The notes under the pieces were generated by a model. It had not been told where the DNA came from. It saw nothing but the letters and a program-made list of their open reading frames with translations, and searched no databases. DNA of 64,000 nt, from the NCBI GenBank assembly GCA_002305795.1, contig DBRF01000016.1:1-64000 (forward strand), in the 5' to 3' direction. This DNA comes from Ruminococcaceae bacterium UBA1375. Its GTDB lineage: Bacteria > Bacillota > Clostridia > Oscillospirales > Ruminococcaceae. Position numbers and translations under genes: made by a program. Below, piece by piece: positions 1-8,514 of the stretch. The stretch's first letter is position 1. Each line of letters opens with the position of its first letter.

Positions 1-53
1 TTCTACACCCGGCCCAACGATTAAGCACTCCACAAAGGATAAACACAGCGAAA

Positions 54-83
54 ACAGGCAGCCTCCTTTTACGGGCTGCCTGT
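54..83. terminator. Stem-loop near the left edge
   Basis: A perfect 10-bp inverted repeat (ACAGGCAGCC / GGCTGCCTGT) with a 10-base loop. Read on the minus strand it is followed by TTTTCGCTG, a weak U-tract, so it may back up the terminator of the GH43 gene. It could instead end a plus-strand gene outside the window. Bases 1-50 show nothing else recognisable. Confidence 0.5.
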
Positions 84-107
84 TCCCTGTTGTGGGAAAT
101 CCGGCAA

Positions 108-151
108 ATAAAAAAGACGCCTCCAAGCCGGCAATAGCCTGGAAACGTCTT
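108..151 (-). terminator. Intrinsic terminator of the GH43 gene
   Basis: On the minus strand an 11-bp stem with two mismatches (AGACGTTTCCA / TGGAGGCGTCT) is followed by a run of six T. It lies about 30 bases after the GH43 stop codon. Confidence 0.8.
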
Positions 152-182
152 AAAACAATCTGAATTTTTGGAAAAACAGATC

Positions 183-1124
183 TTACAGCTCAAAAATGGG
201 GAAACCCTTTTCGTCGTACTCGATCTTCATGATACGGGCATGACGGTTGGGGTCATACAACGGGTCGCCCACAATTTCCGCATAATCCCGAGCATGGTAA
301 ACGCAGATGTCGTTGCCTTCCTCATCCTGGGTAAAGCTGTTGTGGCCGGGACCGTAGATGCCCAGATCTTCTCTGGTCTGCACCACCGGATAGCGCAGCT
401 TGGTCCAGCTGTTGCGATCCAGCAGGTCGGCGTCTTCGTCACAGTAGACCATGCCCATGCAGTACATGGCACCGGTGGCGGAAGCGGAAAAGGTGATGAA
501 GATTTTGCCATTGCGCTTGAGCACAGCAGGACCTTCGTTCACCCAGAAATCAATCCGTTCCCAGTCATAGTCCGGGGTGGTGAGCAGGAATTGAACGGTC
601 TTCAGCTTGCAAGGAGATTCCATTTCCGCAATGTACAGGTTGGAAATGCCCTTCTGGCCTCCCACTTTTTCTGCCCAGATATAGTAACGCTTCCCTTTGT
701 GCTCAAAGATGGTGGCGTCCAGGGAGAAGTCCTGGAAAGATTTGTCGTCGTCGTCTGCCGGCTGCATCTGACCCAGCTCAATCCACTTGTCGTGGAGGGG
801 GTCCTGGCCCTCACATTCCAATACATAGGGACGCAGCTCCCAGATGTCATCTTTATCACTTGCGGCAAAGTAGATATACCACTTTCCGTCCAGATAGTAA
901 ATCTCCGGAGCCCAGATGTGTTCGCTCATGATGCCGCTTTCATGACGGAACCATACATCGTAGGTTTCCGCTTCCGCCAAGCCGGCAATGGTCTTGCTGC
1001 GGCGAAGCTCGATGCGGTCATAGCTGGGAACCGAACCGGTAAAATAGTAATAGCCGTCGGTGTGCTTGTACAAATAAGGGTCTGCCCGCTGCAGCACAAC
1101 CGGTCTATGCTTTTCATTGCTCAT
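183..1124 (-). CDS. Glycoside hydrolase family 43 protein (arabinosidase/xylosidase-like)
   Basis: Predicted 313-residue five-bladed beta-propeller glycosidase of family GH43, whose members release arabinose or xylose from plant polysaccharides and oligosaccharides. The expected acidic residues are visible in order: the N-terminal Asp of RADPYLY (general base), the Asp of FSLDATIF (pKa modulator) and the Glu of VNEGPAV (general acid). No signal peptide is seen, so it probably acts in the cytoplasm on imported oligosaccharides. The ATG at 1124 is preferred over an in-frame start 24 codons upstream because AAGGAG lies 9 bases before it. A single-gene transcript is likely, with its own promoter (TTGACA-17-TATCAT) and terminator. 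The substrate cannot be told from sequence alone. No transporter or other glycosidase is adjacent. Confidence 0.85.
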   Translation of the reverse strand: MSNEKHRPVVLQRADPYLYKHTDGYYYFTGSVPSYDRIELRRSKTIAGLAEAETYDVWFRHESGIMSEHIWAPEIYYLDGKWYIYFAASDKDDIWELRPYVLECEGQDPLHDKWIELGQMQPADDDDKSFQDFSLDATIFEHKGKRYYIWAEKVGGQKGISNLYIAEMESPCKLKTVQFLLTTPDYDWERIDFWVNEGPAVLKRNGKIFITFSASATGAMYCMGMVYCDEDADLLDRNSWTKLRYPVVQTREDLGIYGPGHNSFTQDEEGNDICVYHARDYAEIVGDPLYDPNRHARIMKIEYDEKGFPIFEL

Positions 1125-1180
1125 AGGTAACACTCCTTGTTCACTTATTATGATTAGGGGAGAATCATATCCATAGTTTA

Positions 1181-1209
1181 ATGATACACAAACCATCGGC
1201 TTGTGTCAA
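1181..1209 (-). promoter_or_regulatory. Sigma-A type promoter of the GH43 gene
   Basis: Minus strand: TTGACA (1209-1204), 17-base spacer, TATCAT (1186-1181), about 50 bases upstream of the chosen ATG. Confidence 0.75.
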
Positions 1210-1254
1210 GCAAATTTTCCTCGAAAAAGCGTCATTACACCCTGAAAAATCCAT

Positions 1255-2187
1255 TCAATCTGCCTTTTTCAGTCCTTTTAAGAAAGATTGAAAATACTCC
1301 GGCAACACAGAGGTAAATTCCATCCATTTTCCCGTGGCCGGATGGACAAACCCCAAAGTTTTTGCGTGAAGGCACTGTCCATGCAGCCGTTCGATGATTT
1401 TTTTGGGTCCGTACACCGGATCCCCTGCTACCGGATGCCCAATGGCAGCCATATGGACACGGATCTGATGGGTGCGGCCGGTCTCCAGCCGGCACTTCAG
1501 ATGGGCAAATCCCTGATATTGCTCCAGCAGCCGGTAATGGGTCACCGCTGGGCGGGAATGGTCGTAGCAGACGCACATCTTTTTCCGGTCCGCTTTGCTC
1601 CGCCCAATGGGGAGGTTCACCGTTCCCTCTTCCTGCTCCATTCGGCCGTACACCACCGTTTCATACTCCCGCAAAAAGGAGTGGGCGGCAATCTGCTCCG
1701 CCAAGCCCTGGTGGGTGGCGTCGTCCTTGGCCACCATCAGCAGGCCGGAGGTGTCCTTGTCGATCCGGTGGACAATGCCGGGGCGCAGCACCCCATTGAT
1801 GCCGCTGAGATGGTCCCGGCAGTGGTACAGCAGGGCGTTGACCAAGGTACCGTCAGGATTGCCGGGGGCAGGGTGCACCACCATGCCTTTTGGTTTATTC
1901 ACCACCAAAAGGTGTTCATCCTCATAGACAATCTCCAAGGGGATATTCTGGGCCTCCACCTCCAAGGGACGGAGGGGCGGCAGTTCCACCCGGATTTCAT
2001 CCCCGGACTTTAAGCGGGTGTTTTTCCCGCCGGGCCTGCCGTTGACCTGCACCAGCCCCTCCTGGCAGAGTTTCTGCACCCTGGCCCGGGACAGACCGGA
2101 AAGCTCGCTGACCACGGCGTCCAGCCGGGCCCCCTCCTGGGTGTCGGTGATGGGGAAAAACAGGATTTCCGGTTGAGATTCAGTCAT
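1255..2187 (-). CDS. RluA/RluD-family 23S rRNA pseudouridine synthase
   Basis: 310 residues, the usual length for the RluD class, which isomerises specific uridines of 23S rRNA to pseudouridine. An N-terminal S4 RNA-binding domain (about residues 15-70, from ARLDAVVSE to DEIRVELPP) precedes the catalytic domain. The signature HRIDKDTSGLL near residue 140 carries the catalytic Asp of the HRLD motif. The start overlaps the lspA stop by 8 bases. The lspA-rluD pairing is a very common Firmicutes arrangement and points to translational coupling. Which uridines are modified cannot be read from the sequence. Confidence 0.93.
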   Translation of the reverse strand: MTESQPEILFFPITDTQEGARLDAVVSELSGLSRARVQKLCQEGLVQVNGRPGGKNTRLKSGDEIRVELPPLRPLEVEAQNIPLEIVYEDEHLLVVNKPKGMVVHPAPGNPDGTLVNALLYHCRDHLSGINGVLRPGIVHRIDKDTSGLLMVAKDDATHQGLAEQIAAHSFLREYETVVYGRMEQEEGTVNLPIGRSKADRKKMCVCYDHSRPAVTHYRLLEQYQGFAHLKCRLETGRTHQIRVHMAAIGHPVAGDPVYGPKKIIERLHGQCLHAKTLGFVHPATGKWMEFTSVLPEYFQSFLKGLKKAD

Positions 2188-2761
2188 CCAAATCCTCCTG
2201 GGAATGCTTTTCCACCAGTTCCCTTTCCCCGCTGTCCGCCTGGGTGGACGCAGCGGCGTGTTCCGGCAGCTTGGTCTTATCTTCTTTAAACCAATGGAAC
2301 ATAACCCAAACCAGGGTCAGCAGCACTCCTACCACCACCAGGCAGTCGGCAAAGTTAAAGACGGGGAAATCAATAAACTCCAGGGTCAAATAGTCCACTA
2401 CGCTGCCCCGGAACACTCGGTCCGCCAAGTTGCCCAGGCCGCCTCCCAGCACCAGCATAAGAAAGACCATCAACACGCCGGAACGGACGAATTTTGTAAA
2501 GAAAAGCACCAACAACACCAGCATCAGCATCGCTGTAAGGATGGTGAGGATTTCCGGATGATCCATAAACATACTCCAGGCAATGCCGGGGTTGTCCACA
2601 TAGGTCAGACTCAGCACCCCGGGAATCACCTCAACCTGAGGGAGATTCATGGGAGAGATGAAAATCACCACCAGGTATTTGAAAAGCTGGTCCAAAAAGG
2701 CCAGCACCAAGGCGCCGCAGAGAGCCAGGATCTTCCGGGTCAAAAGAGATAGGTTTTTCAT
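2180..2761 (-). CDS. lspA: Signal peptidase II (prolipoprotein signal peptidase)
   Basis: 193-residue integral membrane aspartyl protease that removes the signal peptide of lipoproteins after Lgt has acylated the lipobox Cys. Four hydrophobic segments are visible. The conserved blocks FLDQLFKY, GNLADRVFRG..VDYL and FNFADCLV are present; the Asp of GNLADR and of FNFAD form the catalytic dyad. The ATG at 2761 is chosen over one 16 codons upstream because GGAG precedes it at normal distance and the protein then begins like family members. The C-terminal 30 residues are a polar tail (Glu, Lys and Asp rich) longer than in E. coli LspA. Its partner lgt is about 18 kb away on the same strand. Several lipoproteins in this window would be substrates. 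Confidence 0.93.
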   Translation of the reverse strand: MKNLSLLTRKILALCGALVLAFLDQLFKYLVVIFISPMNLPQVEVIPGVLSLTYVDNPGIAWSMFMDHPEILTILTAMLMLVLLVLFFTKFVRSGVLMVFLMLVLGGGLGNLADRVFRGSVVDYLTLEFIDFPVFNFADCLVVVGVLLTLVWVMFHWFKEDKTKLPEHAAASTQADSGERELVEKHSQEDLDD

Positions 2762-2847
2762 AGCGTCACTCCAGTTACACACAGAAAACAGCAGCTGCCT
2801 TTTTACCAAAAGCAGCCACTGCTTTGCTGCAACAGACTAGGATTGGA

Positions 2848-5634
2848 TCAAAGCTCCTCCACCACATGGGCGCAGCGAGCGCAGAGGGTGGGATGGTCGT
2901 GGTTGCTGCCCACGGTGACATCCTGCTTCCAGCAGCGCTGGCACTTCTCCCCTTGGGCCACCTTGGCGGTAATGGAGAGACCTTCCATATCCCCGGTAAA
3001 CTCACCCTGTCCATGGGCGGCTTCCACCTGGCTGACAATCAAGGTCATGGTCAGCTCTTCCTGATGGGCGGTGATGAAATCGTAAAGTTCGCCATCAGCG
3101 TACAGCACCACGGCGGCCTCCAGGCTCTTGCCGATGAGTTTATCCGCACGCTTCAGCTCCAGGGCTTTCTGCACGTCGGAGGTGATCTTCAAGATGGTGT
3201 CCCATTTATTCAAGAAGGTTTCGTCCGCCGAAACGGCAAAGGGCTTGCTCATCTCATTGAAGAAAACGTGTTCTTTCTCTTCATTTTGAGTATGAGGCAT
3301 ACTCTTCCAGATTTCATCGGAAGTAAAGGCCAAAATGGGAGCGATGATCTTGGTGAACGCATCCAAAATGAGATAGATGGCGGTCTGGGCGCTGCGGCGG
3401 AGGGTGCCGGTCTTGCTTTCGCAGTACAGCCGATCCTTGCAGATGTCCAGATAGAAGCGGCTCAGATCAATGGTGCAGAAATTCTGCACAGCATGGTACA
3501 CCAGATGGAAATCCATGTCTTCATAAGCCTGATAGGCCTGCTCCATGAGCTGGTTGCACTTCACCAGTGCCAGACGATCCAGCTCGGTGAGCTGATCCAG
3601 GGGCAGCTGGTCAGTGTCGGGATTGAAATCATAGAGGTTGCCAATCATATACTTGGCGGTGTTGCGGATCTTGCGGTAGGTGTCGGAGAGCTGCTTTAAG
3701 ATCTCCTTGGAGATCCGCACATCGGCGTGGTAGTCGCTGGAAGCCACCCAGAGCCGGAGGATGTCCGCACCGAACTGATCGGTGATTTCCTGGGCTTCGA
3801 TGCCGTTGCCCAGGCTCTTGCTCATCTTCCGCCCTTCGCCGTCTACCACCCAGCCGTGGGTGCAGACCGCCTTATAGGGGGCCTGTCCCCGCCAGGCTAC
3901 GCTGGTGAGCAGAGAGGACTGGAACCAGCCACGGTACTGGTCGGCGCCTTCCAGGTACAGGTCGGCGGGCCAGTGCTGGTCGGAACGCTGGTCCAACACG
4001 GCGGCGTGGCTGACGCCGGAGTCGAACCATACGTCCATAATATCGGTCTCTTTGGTAAATTCCTTACAGCCGCATTCACAAACCACGGAATCGGGAATGA
4101 AGTCCTTCACGTCATGAGTGTACCAGGCGTCCGCTCCTTCCCGGCGGAACAGGTCGCTGATAGCGGCAATGGTGGTGTCGTTGACAATGGGTTTGCCGCA
4201 GTCCTTGCAGTACAGGATGGGGATGGGAACGCCCCAGGTCCGCTGCCGGGAAATGCACCAGTCGCTGCGGTCCCGGACCATATTGACAATCCGGCCTTCG
4301 CCCCAATCGGGGATCCACTTTACATTGTGGATGGCCTGGATGGCTTCGTCCTTAAACCCATCCACCGAGCAGAACCACTGCTCCGTGGCACGGAAGATAA
4401 TGGGCTTTTTGCACCGCCAGCAGTGAGGATACTGGTGGACAATCTTTTCCATGGCCAGCAGGGCGCCGGTGGCGTCCAGCTTGATGGCGATGGCTTTATT
4501 GGCTTCGTCGGTGGTCAAACCTGCAAACTCCCCGGCTTCTTTGGTGAGCTTGCCGTCTCCGTCCACCGGGACGATAATGGGCAGTTCGGGGTAATTCTTG
4601 CAGACTTCAAAGTCCTCCACACCGAAACCGGGTGCGGTGTGGACGCAGCCGGTGCCGCTGTCCAGGGTGACGTGGTCGCCCACAATCACCAGAGACTGGC
4701 GGTCGTAGAGGGGGTGCTGCACCTTCATATATTCCAGCTCTTTGCCGGTGAAGCTGCCCACAAACTCATAGTCGGAAATACCGGCGGCCTTCATGGTGGC
4801 ATCCGCCAGTTCTTTGGCCATGACCAGGTACTGGTCCCCGGTCTTCACCAGGGTGTACTCATATTCCGGCCCCAGGCAGACCGCCACATTGCCGGGAATG
4901 GTCCAGGTGGTAGTGGTCCAGATGACGAAGTAAACCTGTTCTTTGGGGATGTTCATCCCCGCAAAAACGCCCTTATCGTCAGTGACCTGGAATTTCACAT
5001 AGATGGAGCGGCAAGGATCATCCTGATATTCGATTTCCGCTTCCGCCAGTGCGGTTTTGCAGTCGGGGCACCAATACACCGGCTTTAAGCCCTTATAGAT
5101 GAAGTTTCGCTTCACCATAGCCCCGAAAATCTCAATCTGCTTGGCTTCAAATTCCGGCTTGAGGGTCATGTAGGGGTCTTCCCAGTTGCCCAGCACCCCC
5201 AGGCGCTTAAACTGATCCTCCATCTTACCGATAAAGGAAAGGGCGAACTCCTTGCAGAGCTTGCGCAGCTCCACCGGGGTGATGGACAGGGGGTCAACCC
5301 CGTCCTTTTTCAGCGCCTTCAATTCAATGGGCAGGCCGTGGGTGTCCCAGCCGGGGACGTAGGGGGCCTGATAGCCGCTCATATTTTTGTACTTTAAGAT
5401 AATGTCCTTGAGCACCTTATTCATTGCAGTGCCCATATGGACGTTGCCGTTGGCGTACGGCGGGCCGTCATGGAGGACAAACATGGGTTTGCCCTGGTTG
5501 TGTTCCATGATTTTGTGGTACAGCTTTTCTTCTTCCCACTCTTGGATGAACTGCGGTTCCCGCTTGGGCAGATTTCCCCGCATGGGAAAATCGGTCTGCG
5601 GGAGGTTGATGGTCTCATTGTAATCCTGTGCCAT
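2848..5634 (-). CDS. ileS: Isoleucyl-tRNA synthetase
   Basis: 928 residues, the normal length of bacterial (type 1) class I IleRS, which charges tRNA-Ile in the cytosol. The HIGH-type motif is in PPYANGNVHMGTA (residues about 57-69) and KMSKS is in GRKMSKSLGN (about residue 600). The CP1 editing domain lies between them. The C-terminal zinc site is intact, with CQRCW and LCARC near residues 893-923. No T-box leader fits in the roughly 60 bases between divIVA and this gene, so expression probably depends on read-through from the divIVA side. The order divIVA-ileS-lspA-rluD is standard for Clostridia and Bacilli. Confidence 0.97.
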   Translation of the reverse strand: MAQDYNETINLPQTDFPMRGNLPKREPQFIQEWEEEKLYHKIMEHNQGKPMFVLHDGPPYANGNVHMGTAMNKVLKDIILKYKNMSGYQAPYVPGWDTHGLPIELKALKKDGVDPLSITPVELRKLCKEFALSFIGKMEDQFKRLGVLGNWEDPYMTLKPEFEAKQIEIFGAMVKRNFIYKGLKPVYWCPDCKTALAEAEIEYQDDPCRSIYVKFQVTDDKGVFAGMNIPKEQVYFVIWTTTTWTIPGNVAVCLGPEYEYTLVKTGDQYLVMAKELADATMKAAGISDYEFVGSFTGKELEYMKVQHPLYDRQSLVIVGDHVTLDSGTGCVHTAPGFGVEDFEVCKNYPELPIIVPVDGDGKLTKEAGEFAGLTTDEANKAIAIKLDATGALLAMEKIVHQYPHCWRCKKPIIFRATEQWFCSVDGFKDEAIQAIHNVKWIPDWGEGRIVNMVRDRSDWCISRQRTWGVPIPILYCKDCGKPIVNDTTIAAISDLFRREGADAWYTHDVKDFIPDSVVCECGCKEFTKETDIMDVWFDSGVSHAAVLDQRSDQHWPADLYLEGADQYRGWFQSSLLTSVAWRGQAPYKAVCTHGWVVDGEGRKMSKSLGNGIEAQEITDQFGADILRLWVASSDYHADVRISKEILKQLSDTYRKIRNTAKYMIGNLYDFNPDTDQLPLDQLTELDRLALVKCNQLMEQAYQAYEDMDFHLVYHAVQNFCTIDLSRFYLDICKDRLYCESKTGTLRRSAQTAIYLILDAFTKIIAPILAFTSDEIWKSMPHTQNEEKEHVFFNEMSKPFAVSADETFLNKWDTILKITSDVQKALELKRADKLIGKSLEAAVVLYADGELYDFITAHQEELTMTLIVSQVEAAHGQGEFTGDMEGLSITAKVAQGEKCQRCWKQDVTVGSNHDHPTLCARCAHVVEEL

Positions 5635-5693
5635 GGACTGCTTTTCTCCCCTATCCTTATGATGACTTTTTGCTGGGCAGACTGCTTTGGCCC

Positions 5694-6486
5694 TTAGGCC
5701 TTGGGCAGATTGCTGCCGAATTGCAGATTATCAAACTTGCTGCGCTTGATTTTGAAGGCGTCCCCGGTTTCAAACTCCTGGGTGCCTTCGGCAGACGCCG
5801 GCGTCGGTTCCGGAACAGATTCCGGCTGAGGCTGGACTTCCGGTTCCGGCGGGGCAGACACCTGCTCCGGCTGGGGGGGCAGGCTCTTCCTTGGCGGGAG
5901 CCGCCGGTTCCTCTGCCGGGAGCTTATCCAAAAGCTCAATGTGGGTCCGGTACAGATCAATGATCTGGGCCTTGAAGCTGCCCACTTCCTTCTTCATCCG
6001 GGCCAGGCGGCTTTCTTCCTTTTCAATGTCGTAGCGGTTCTGACGGATGATGTCCGCCACCTTCCGGTCGGCTTCTGCGATCCGGCGGTCGGTTTCTTCC
6101 TTCACCCGGGTACGCAGGTCGTTGGCGTAGGTTTCCGCTTCGTTTTTCAGGCCGGCTGCTTCCAGCCGGGCGCTGCTGAGAGCCGCCTCGGCCTCCTGAG
6201 TAGCCTTAGTGGCAATCTGCTCTGCTTTGGCGTTGGCTTCCGCCACCACGCTTTTGCCCAGCTTCTGGGCGCCCAGCAGGGCTTCCCGGATGCTTTCTTC
6301 GTCGTTGCGGTATTCTTCCACCTTCGCCGCCAGCACCTTCATCTTTTGCTGGGAATCCTCCAAATCCTTCTGAAGCTGACGGATGTAATCCATCACTTCT
6401 TTCAGAAACACATCCACCTCGTCGGCTTGGTACCCATGACGGCCCACCCGTTCAAAGGTGACATTGCGGATATCCTCCATGGTCAT
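5694..6486 (-). pseudogene. divIVA: divIVA, interrupted by a frameshift in a C7 run
   Basis: DivIVA-family coiled-coil protein that recognises curved membrane at poles and septa and helps place the divisome. The N-terminal lipid-binding part (MTMEDIRNVTFERVGRHGYQ, with the conserved GYQADEVDVFL) and a long coiled coil to about residue 180 are intact. Inside the Pro/Glu-rich linker a run of seven C (coding strand; G7 at 5873-5879) shifts the frame. The zero frame then continues only to a stop at 5770, while the typical C-terminus (EFETGDAFKIKRSKFDNLQF) lies in another frame ending at 5694. Removing one C restores a single protein of about 263 residues. This may be an assembly error, slippage, or true phase variation. 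The gene starts after AAGGAGG, six bases before the ATG. Confidence 0.85.
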
Positions 6487-6533
6487 AGCTGTTTCCTCCT
6501 TATTTCAATCTTGCAGAATCTTGCGGTAAGCTG

Positions 6534-7292
6534 TTAAACAAAGTGCTTGATTTCCAAATGGATCCGTCCCCGGCGGGAGGTTCCGGTTTCCTCCCCCACC
6601 AGGAATTTTCCCTTTCCTCGGACCGTCAGCCGGTCTCCCGGCGACACGGTCCGGCTTACCTGGGTCTGGGGCAGGCCGTTTTGCAGCACCTTTCCGGCTT
6701 GGATTAACTCCGCCGCCACGGTGCGGCTCACCGGCAGCGCAGCAGCTACCACGGCGTCCAGCCGCAAAGAAGCCACCGACACCGTCACACAGCGGTACTT
6801 TTGCTCCAACACCACCTGGTTACCGTCCCAAAGCTGGGTCTGCACCCCCGCCCTGCCAATGCGGGTGATGTTCTGCACCGCCCAGTCCGCCAGTTCTTCG
6901 CACACCGCCGCATACGCCGCACCCCGCTGGATGACAATGTCCCCTACCGTTTCCCGCTTGATGCCCAGGCTCATTAAACTGCCCAGCACATCCCGATGGG
7001 AAAGCTCCATCTTTTCGGAAAAGGAAAACCGCAGCACGGCAATGGGAAATTCCAGCTGGTCCGGCGTGAGGTAATCGGGACACACCCCCAGCATCTGCCG
7101 CACAGTCCCGGAAAAGCCGCCGAAAAAGGCGTACTGTTCCATGCGCTCCTCTTTGAGAATCTGCTGGGCCAGGGCGATACCGGTCTCATCCAAAAAATGC
7201 GAAAAACGAGGATAGTTCTTCTCCCCCGCACTGCGGATTAAATCCCGCAGGCGGGCAGTAAGAAGAACTTCCTCTTTGCTTAACTGCTGCAT
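6534..7292 (-). CDS. ylmH: YlmH-family S4-domain RNA-binding protein
   Basis: 252 residues matching the YlmH family of Firmicutes and Cyanobacteria. The family has a first alpha/beta domain (about residues 1-170) and a C-terminal S4 domain, here SLRLDAVVAAALPVSRTVAA to GKVLQNGLPQ, about residues 178-240. YlmH is encoded in the ylm cluster between sepF and divIVA and is known in related bacteria as an RNA/ribosome-binding factor linked to rescue of stalled 50S subunits; the cell-division link is only by neighbourhood. It sits 5 bases after the sepF stop in the same operon. No catalytic residues are expected. Confidence 0.9.
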   Translation of the reverse strand: MQQLSKEEVLLTARLRDLIRSAGEKNYPRFSHFLDETGIALAQQILKEERMEQYAFFGGFSGTVRQMLGVCPDYLTPDQLEFPIAVLRFSFSEKMELSHRDVLGSLMSLGIKRETVGDIVIQRGAAYAAVCEELADWAVQNITRIGRAGVQTQLWDGNQVVLEQKYRCVTVSVASLRLDAVVAAALPVSRTVAAELIQAGKVLQNGLPQTQVSRTVSPGDRLTVRGKGKFLVGEETGTSRRGRIHLEIKHFV

Positions 7293-7297
7293 GGCAA

Positions 7298-7753
7298 TCA
7301 GAAGTAGACCCCGTTGTTTTCCAACTCATCCAACAGGTCGCCTACGATGTCCACATTGTAAGGAGTGATGATGAAGGTGTTGTTGGCGACCCGCTTGATC
7401 TGGCCGTTGTTGGCGTAAGCCACGCCGCTCAAAAAGTCCACCAAACGGCGAGCCAATTCATTGCCGGCGCTTTCCAGATTCAGCACTACGGTGCGTTTTT
7501 CATTTAAATGGTCGGCGATGGCGCTGGCGTCCTGGAAGGCTTCCGGCTTCACCAGAACCACCTGAAGCTGGGTGGTGGCATGGATGTTCACCACTTTATT
7601 CTTCTTGCCGCTTTCATCATAGTCATCGTATTCCTGGGCCTTCCGGCTGCGGTTCACCACCGGTTCTTCCACCATGTCCTGACGATCTACATCGTCTTCG
7701 TCCCCGTCGTCGGGAATCGTGAACATATTTCTCAGTTTATCTCCCAATCCCAT
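7298..7753 (-). CDS. sepF: Cell division protein SepF
   Basis: 151 residues. SepF is a membrane-anchored FtsZ-binding protein that aligns FtsZ filaments at the septum. The N-terminal amphipathic membrane helix (MGLGDKLRNMFTIP), an acidic linker (DDGDEDDVDRQD) and the C-terminal dimerisation fold (VVLVKPEAFQDASAIADHL onward, with NLESAGNELARRLVDFLSG) are all visible. The ATG at 7753 is preferred to one 15 codons upstream because AGGAGG stands seven to eight bases before it and family members start with this MG-rich helix. The order yggS-sepF-ylmH-divIVA on one strand is the classic Firmicutes division cluster. Confidence 0.95.
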   Translation of the reverse strand: MGLGDKLRNMFTIPDDGDEDDVDRQDMVEEPVVNRSRKAQEYDDYDESGKKNKVVNIHATTQLQVVLVKPEAFQDASAIADHLNEKRTVVLNLESAGNELARRLVDFLSGVAYANNGQIKRVANNTFIITPYNVDIVGDLLDELENNGVYF

Positions 7754-7794
7754 ATCCGCTACCTCCTGTATTTTTCGGTGGATTGATTGTTCTT

Positions 7795-8514
7795 TCACTT
7801 TTTTGAGTAATCCCGTTTACCAAACAGACCGGTGCCGATGCGCACCAAAGTGGAACCGTGGCGGATGGCGGCTTCAAAATCCCCGCTCATTCCCATGGAC
7901 AGGACACTCATGTTTATATTATGTATGTTTTTCTCCCGGATGTCAATAAAAATCTGCTCCATCCGCTGCAAAAACTGTTCCGCATTCTCCACAGGGGGGA
8001 TACACATCAACCCCTGCACCGATAAATGCTCCATTTGGGCCAGTTTGGGCAGCACCTGGTAAAGCTCATCAGGGGAAAAGCCGCCTTTGGTTTCCTCTTG
8101 TCCGATATTCACTTCCAGCAGCACCGGCATCACCAGATTGTGCTTTGCCGCCTGCTTTTCAATCTCCAACGCCAGCTTCTCGGAAGAAACCGACTGGATC
8201 ATGGCAACTTTGTCAATGATATACTTTACCTTATTGGTTTGCAGATTGCCGATAAAGTGGACGGTGGCGGGCAGGTACTGCTCCCGCTTATCCAGGTATT
8301 CCTGCACCTTATTTTCCCCCAGCAGGGTCACCCCCTGCCGGATGGCTTCGTTGATGGCGGGGGGTTCCACCGTTTTGGTCACCGCCATAACGGTAATCTC
8401 CCTGGGGTCCCTTCCGCAGGACCGGGCGGCTTCTTCCACCCGGCGGCGGATGTCCGCCACATTCTTTTGTACCGTCTCAGGAGAGGGGCATATTGTCATA
8501 TACATCATTCCCAT
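7795..8514 (-). CDS. YggS/YlmE-family pyridoxal phosphate homeostasis protein
   Basis: 239-residue PLP-binding protein of the COG0325 family, a TIM-barrel related to the N-terminal domain of alanine racemase but without racemase activity. It buffers free PLP and affects amino-acid and keto-acid pools. Visible blocks are VMAVTKTVEP (PLP-binding Lys), LGENKVQEYLDK, HFIGNLQTNKVKYI, LEVNIGQEETKGG and the phosphate-binding end SMGMSGDFEAAIRHGSTLVR. The start is uncertain among three nearby ATG codons (8514, 8505, 8499), none with a strong ribosome binding site; all overlap the end of the upstream HlyD-like gene, suggesting coupling. Confidence 0.92.
   Translation of the reverse strand: MGMMYMTICPSPETVQKNVADIRRRVEEAARSCGRDPREITVMAVTKTVEPPAINEAIRQGVTLLGENKVQEYLDKREQYLPATVHFIGNLQTNKVKYIIDKVAMIQSVSSEKLALEIEKQAAKHNLVMPVLLEVNIGQEETKGGFSPDELYQVLPKLAQMEHLSVQGLMCIPPVENAEQFLQRMEQIFIDIREKNIHNINMSVLSMGMSGDFEAAIRHGSTLVRIGTGLFGKRDYSKK

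Noticed and set aside
168..1130. A 320-codon plus-strand frame opposite the GH43 gene
   Set aside because: The minus-strand frame has all three GH43 acidic motifs, promoter, ribosome binding site and terminator; the opposite frame has none.
3727..5088. A 453-codon open frame on the plus strand, opposite ileS
   Set aside because: It lies wholly within the clearly coded isoleucyl-tRNA synthetase and its translation has no family features (rich in Gly, His and Val as expected from the complement of a GC-biased gene).
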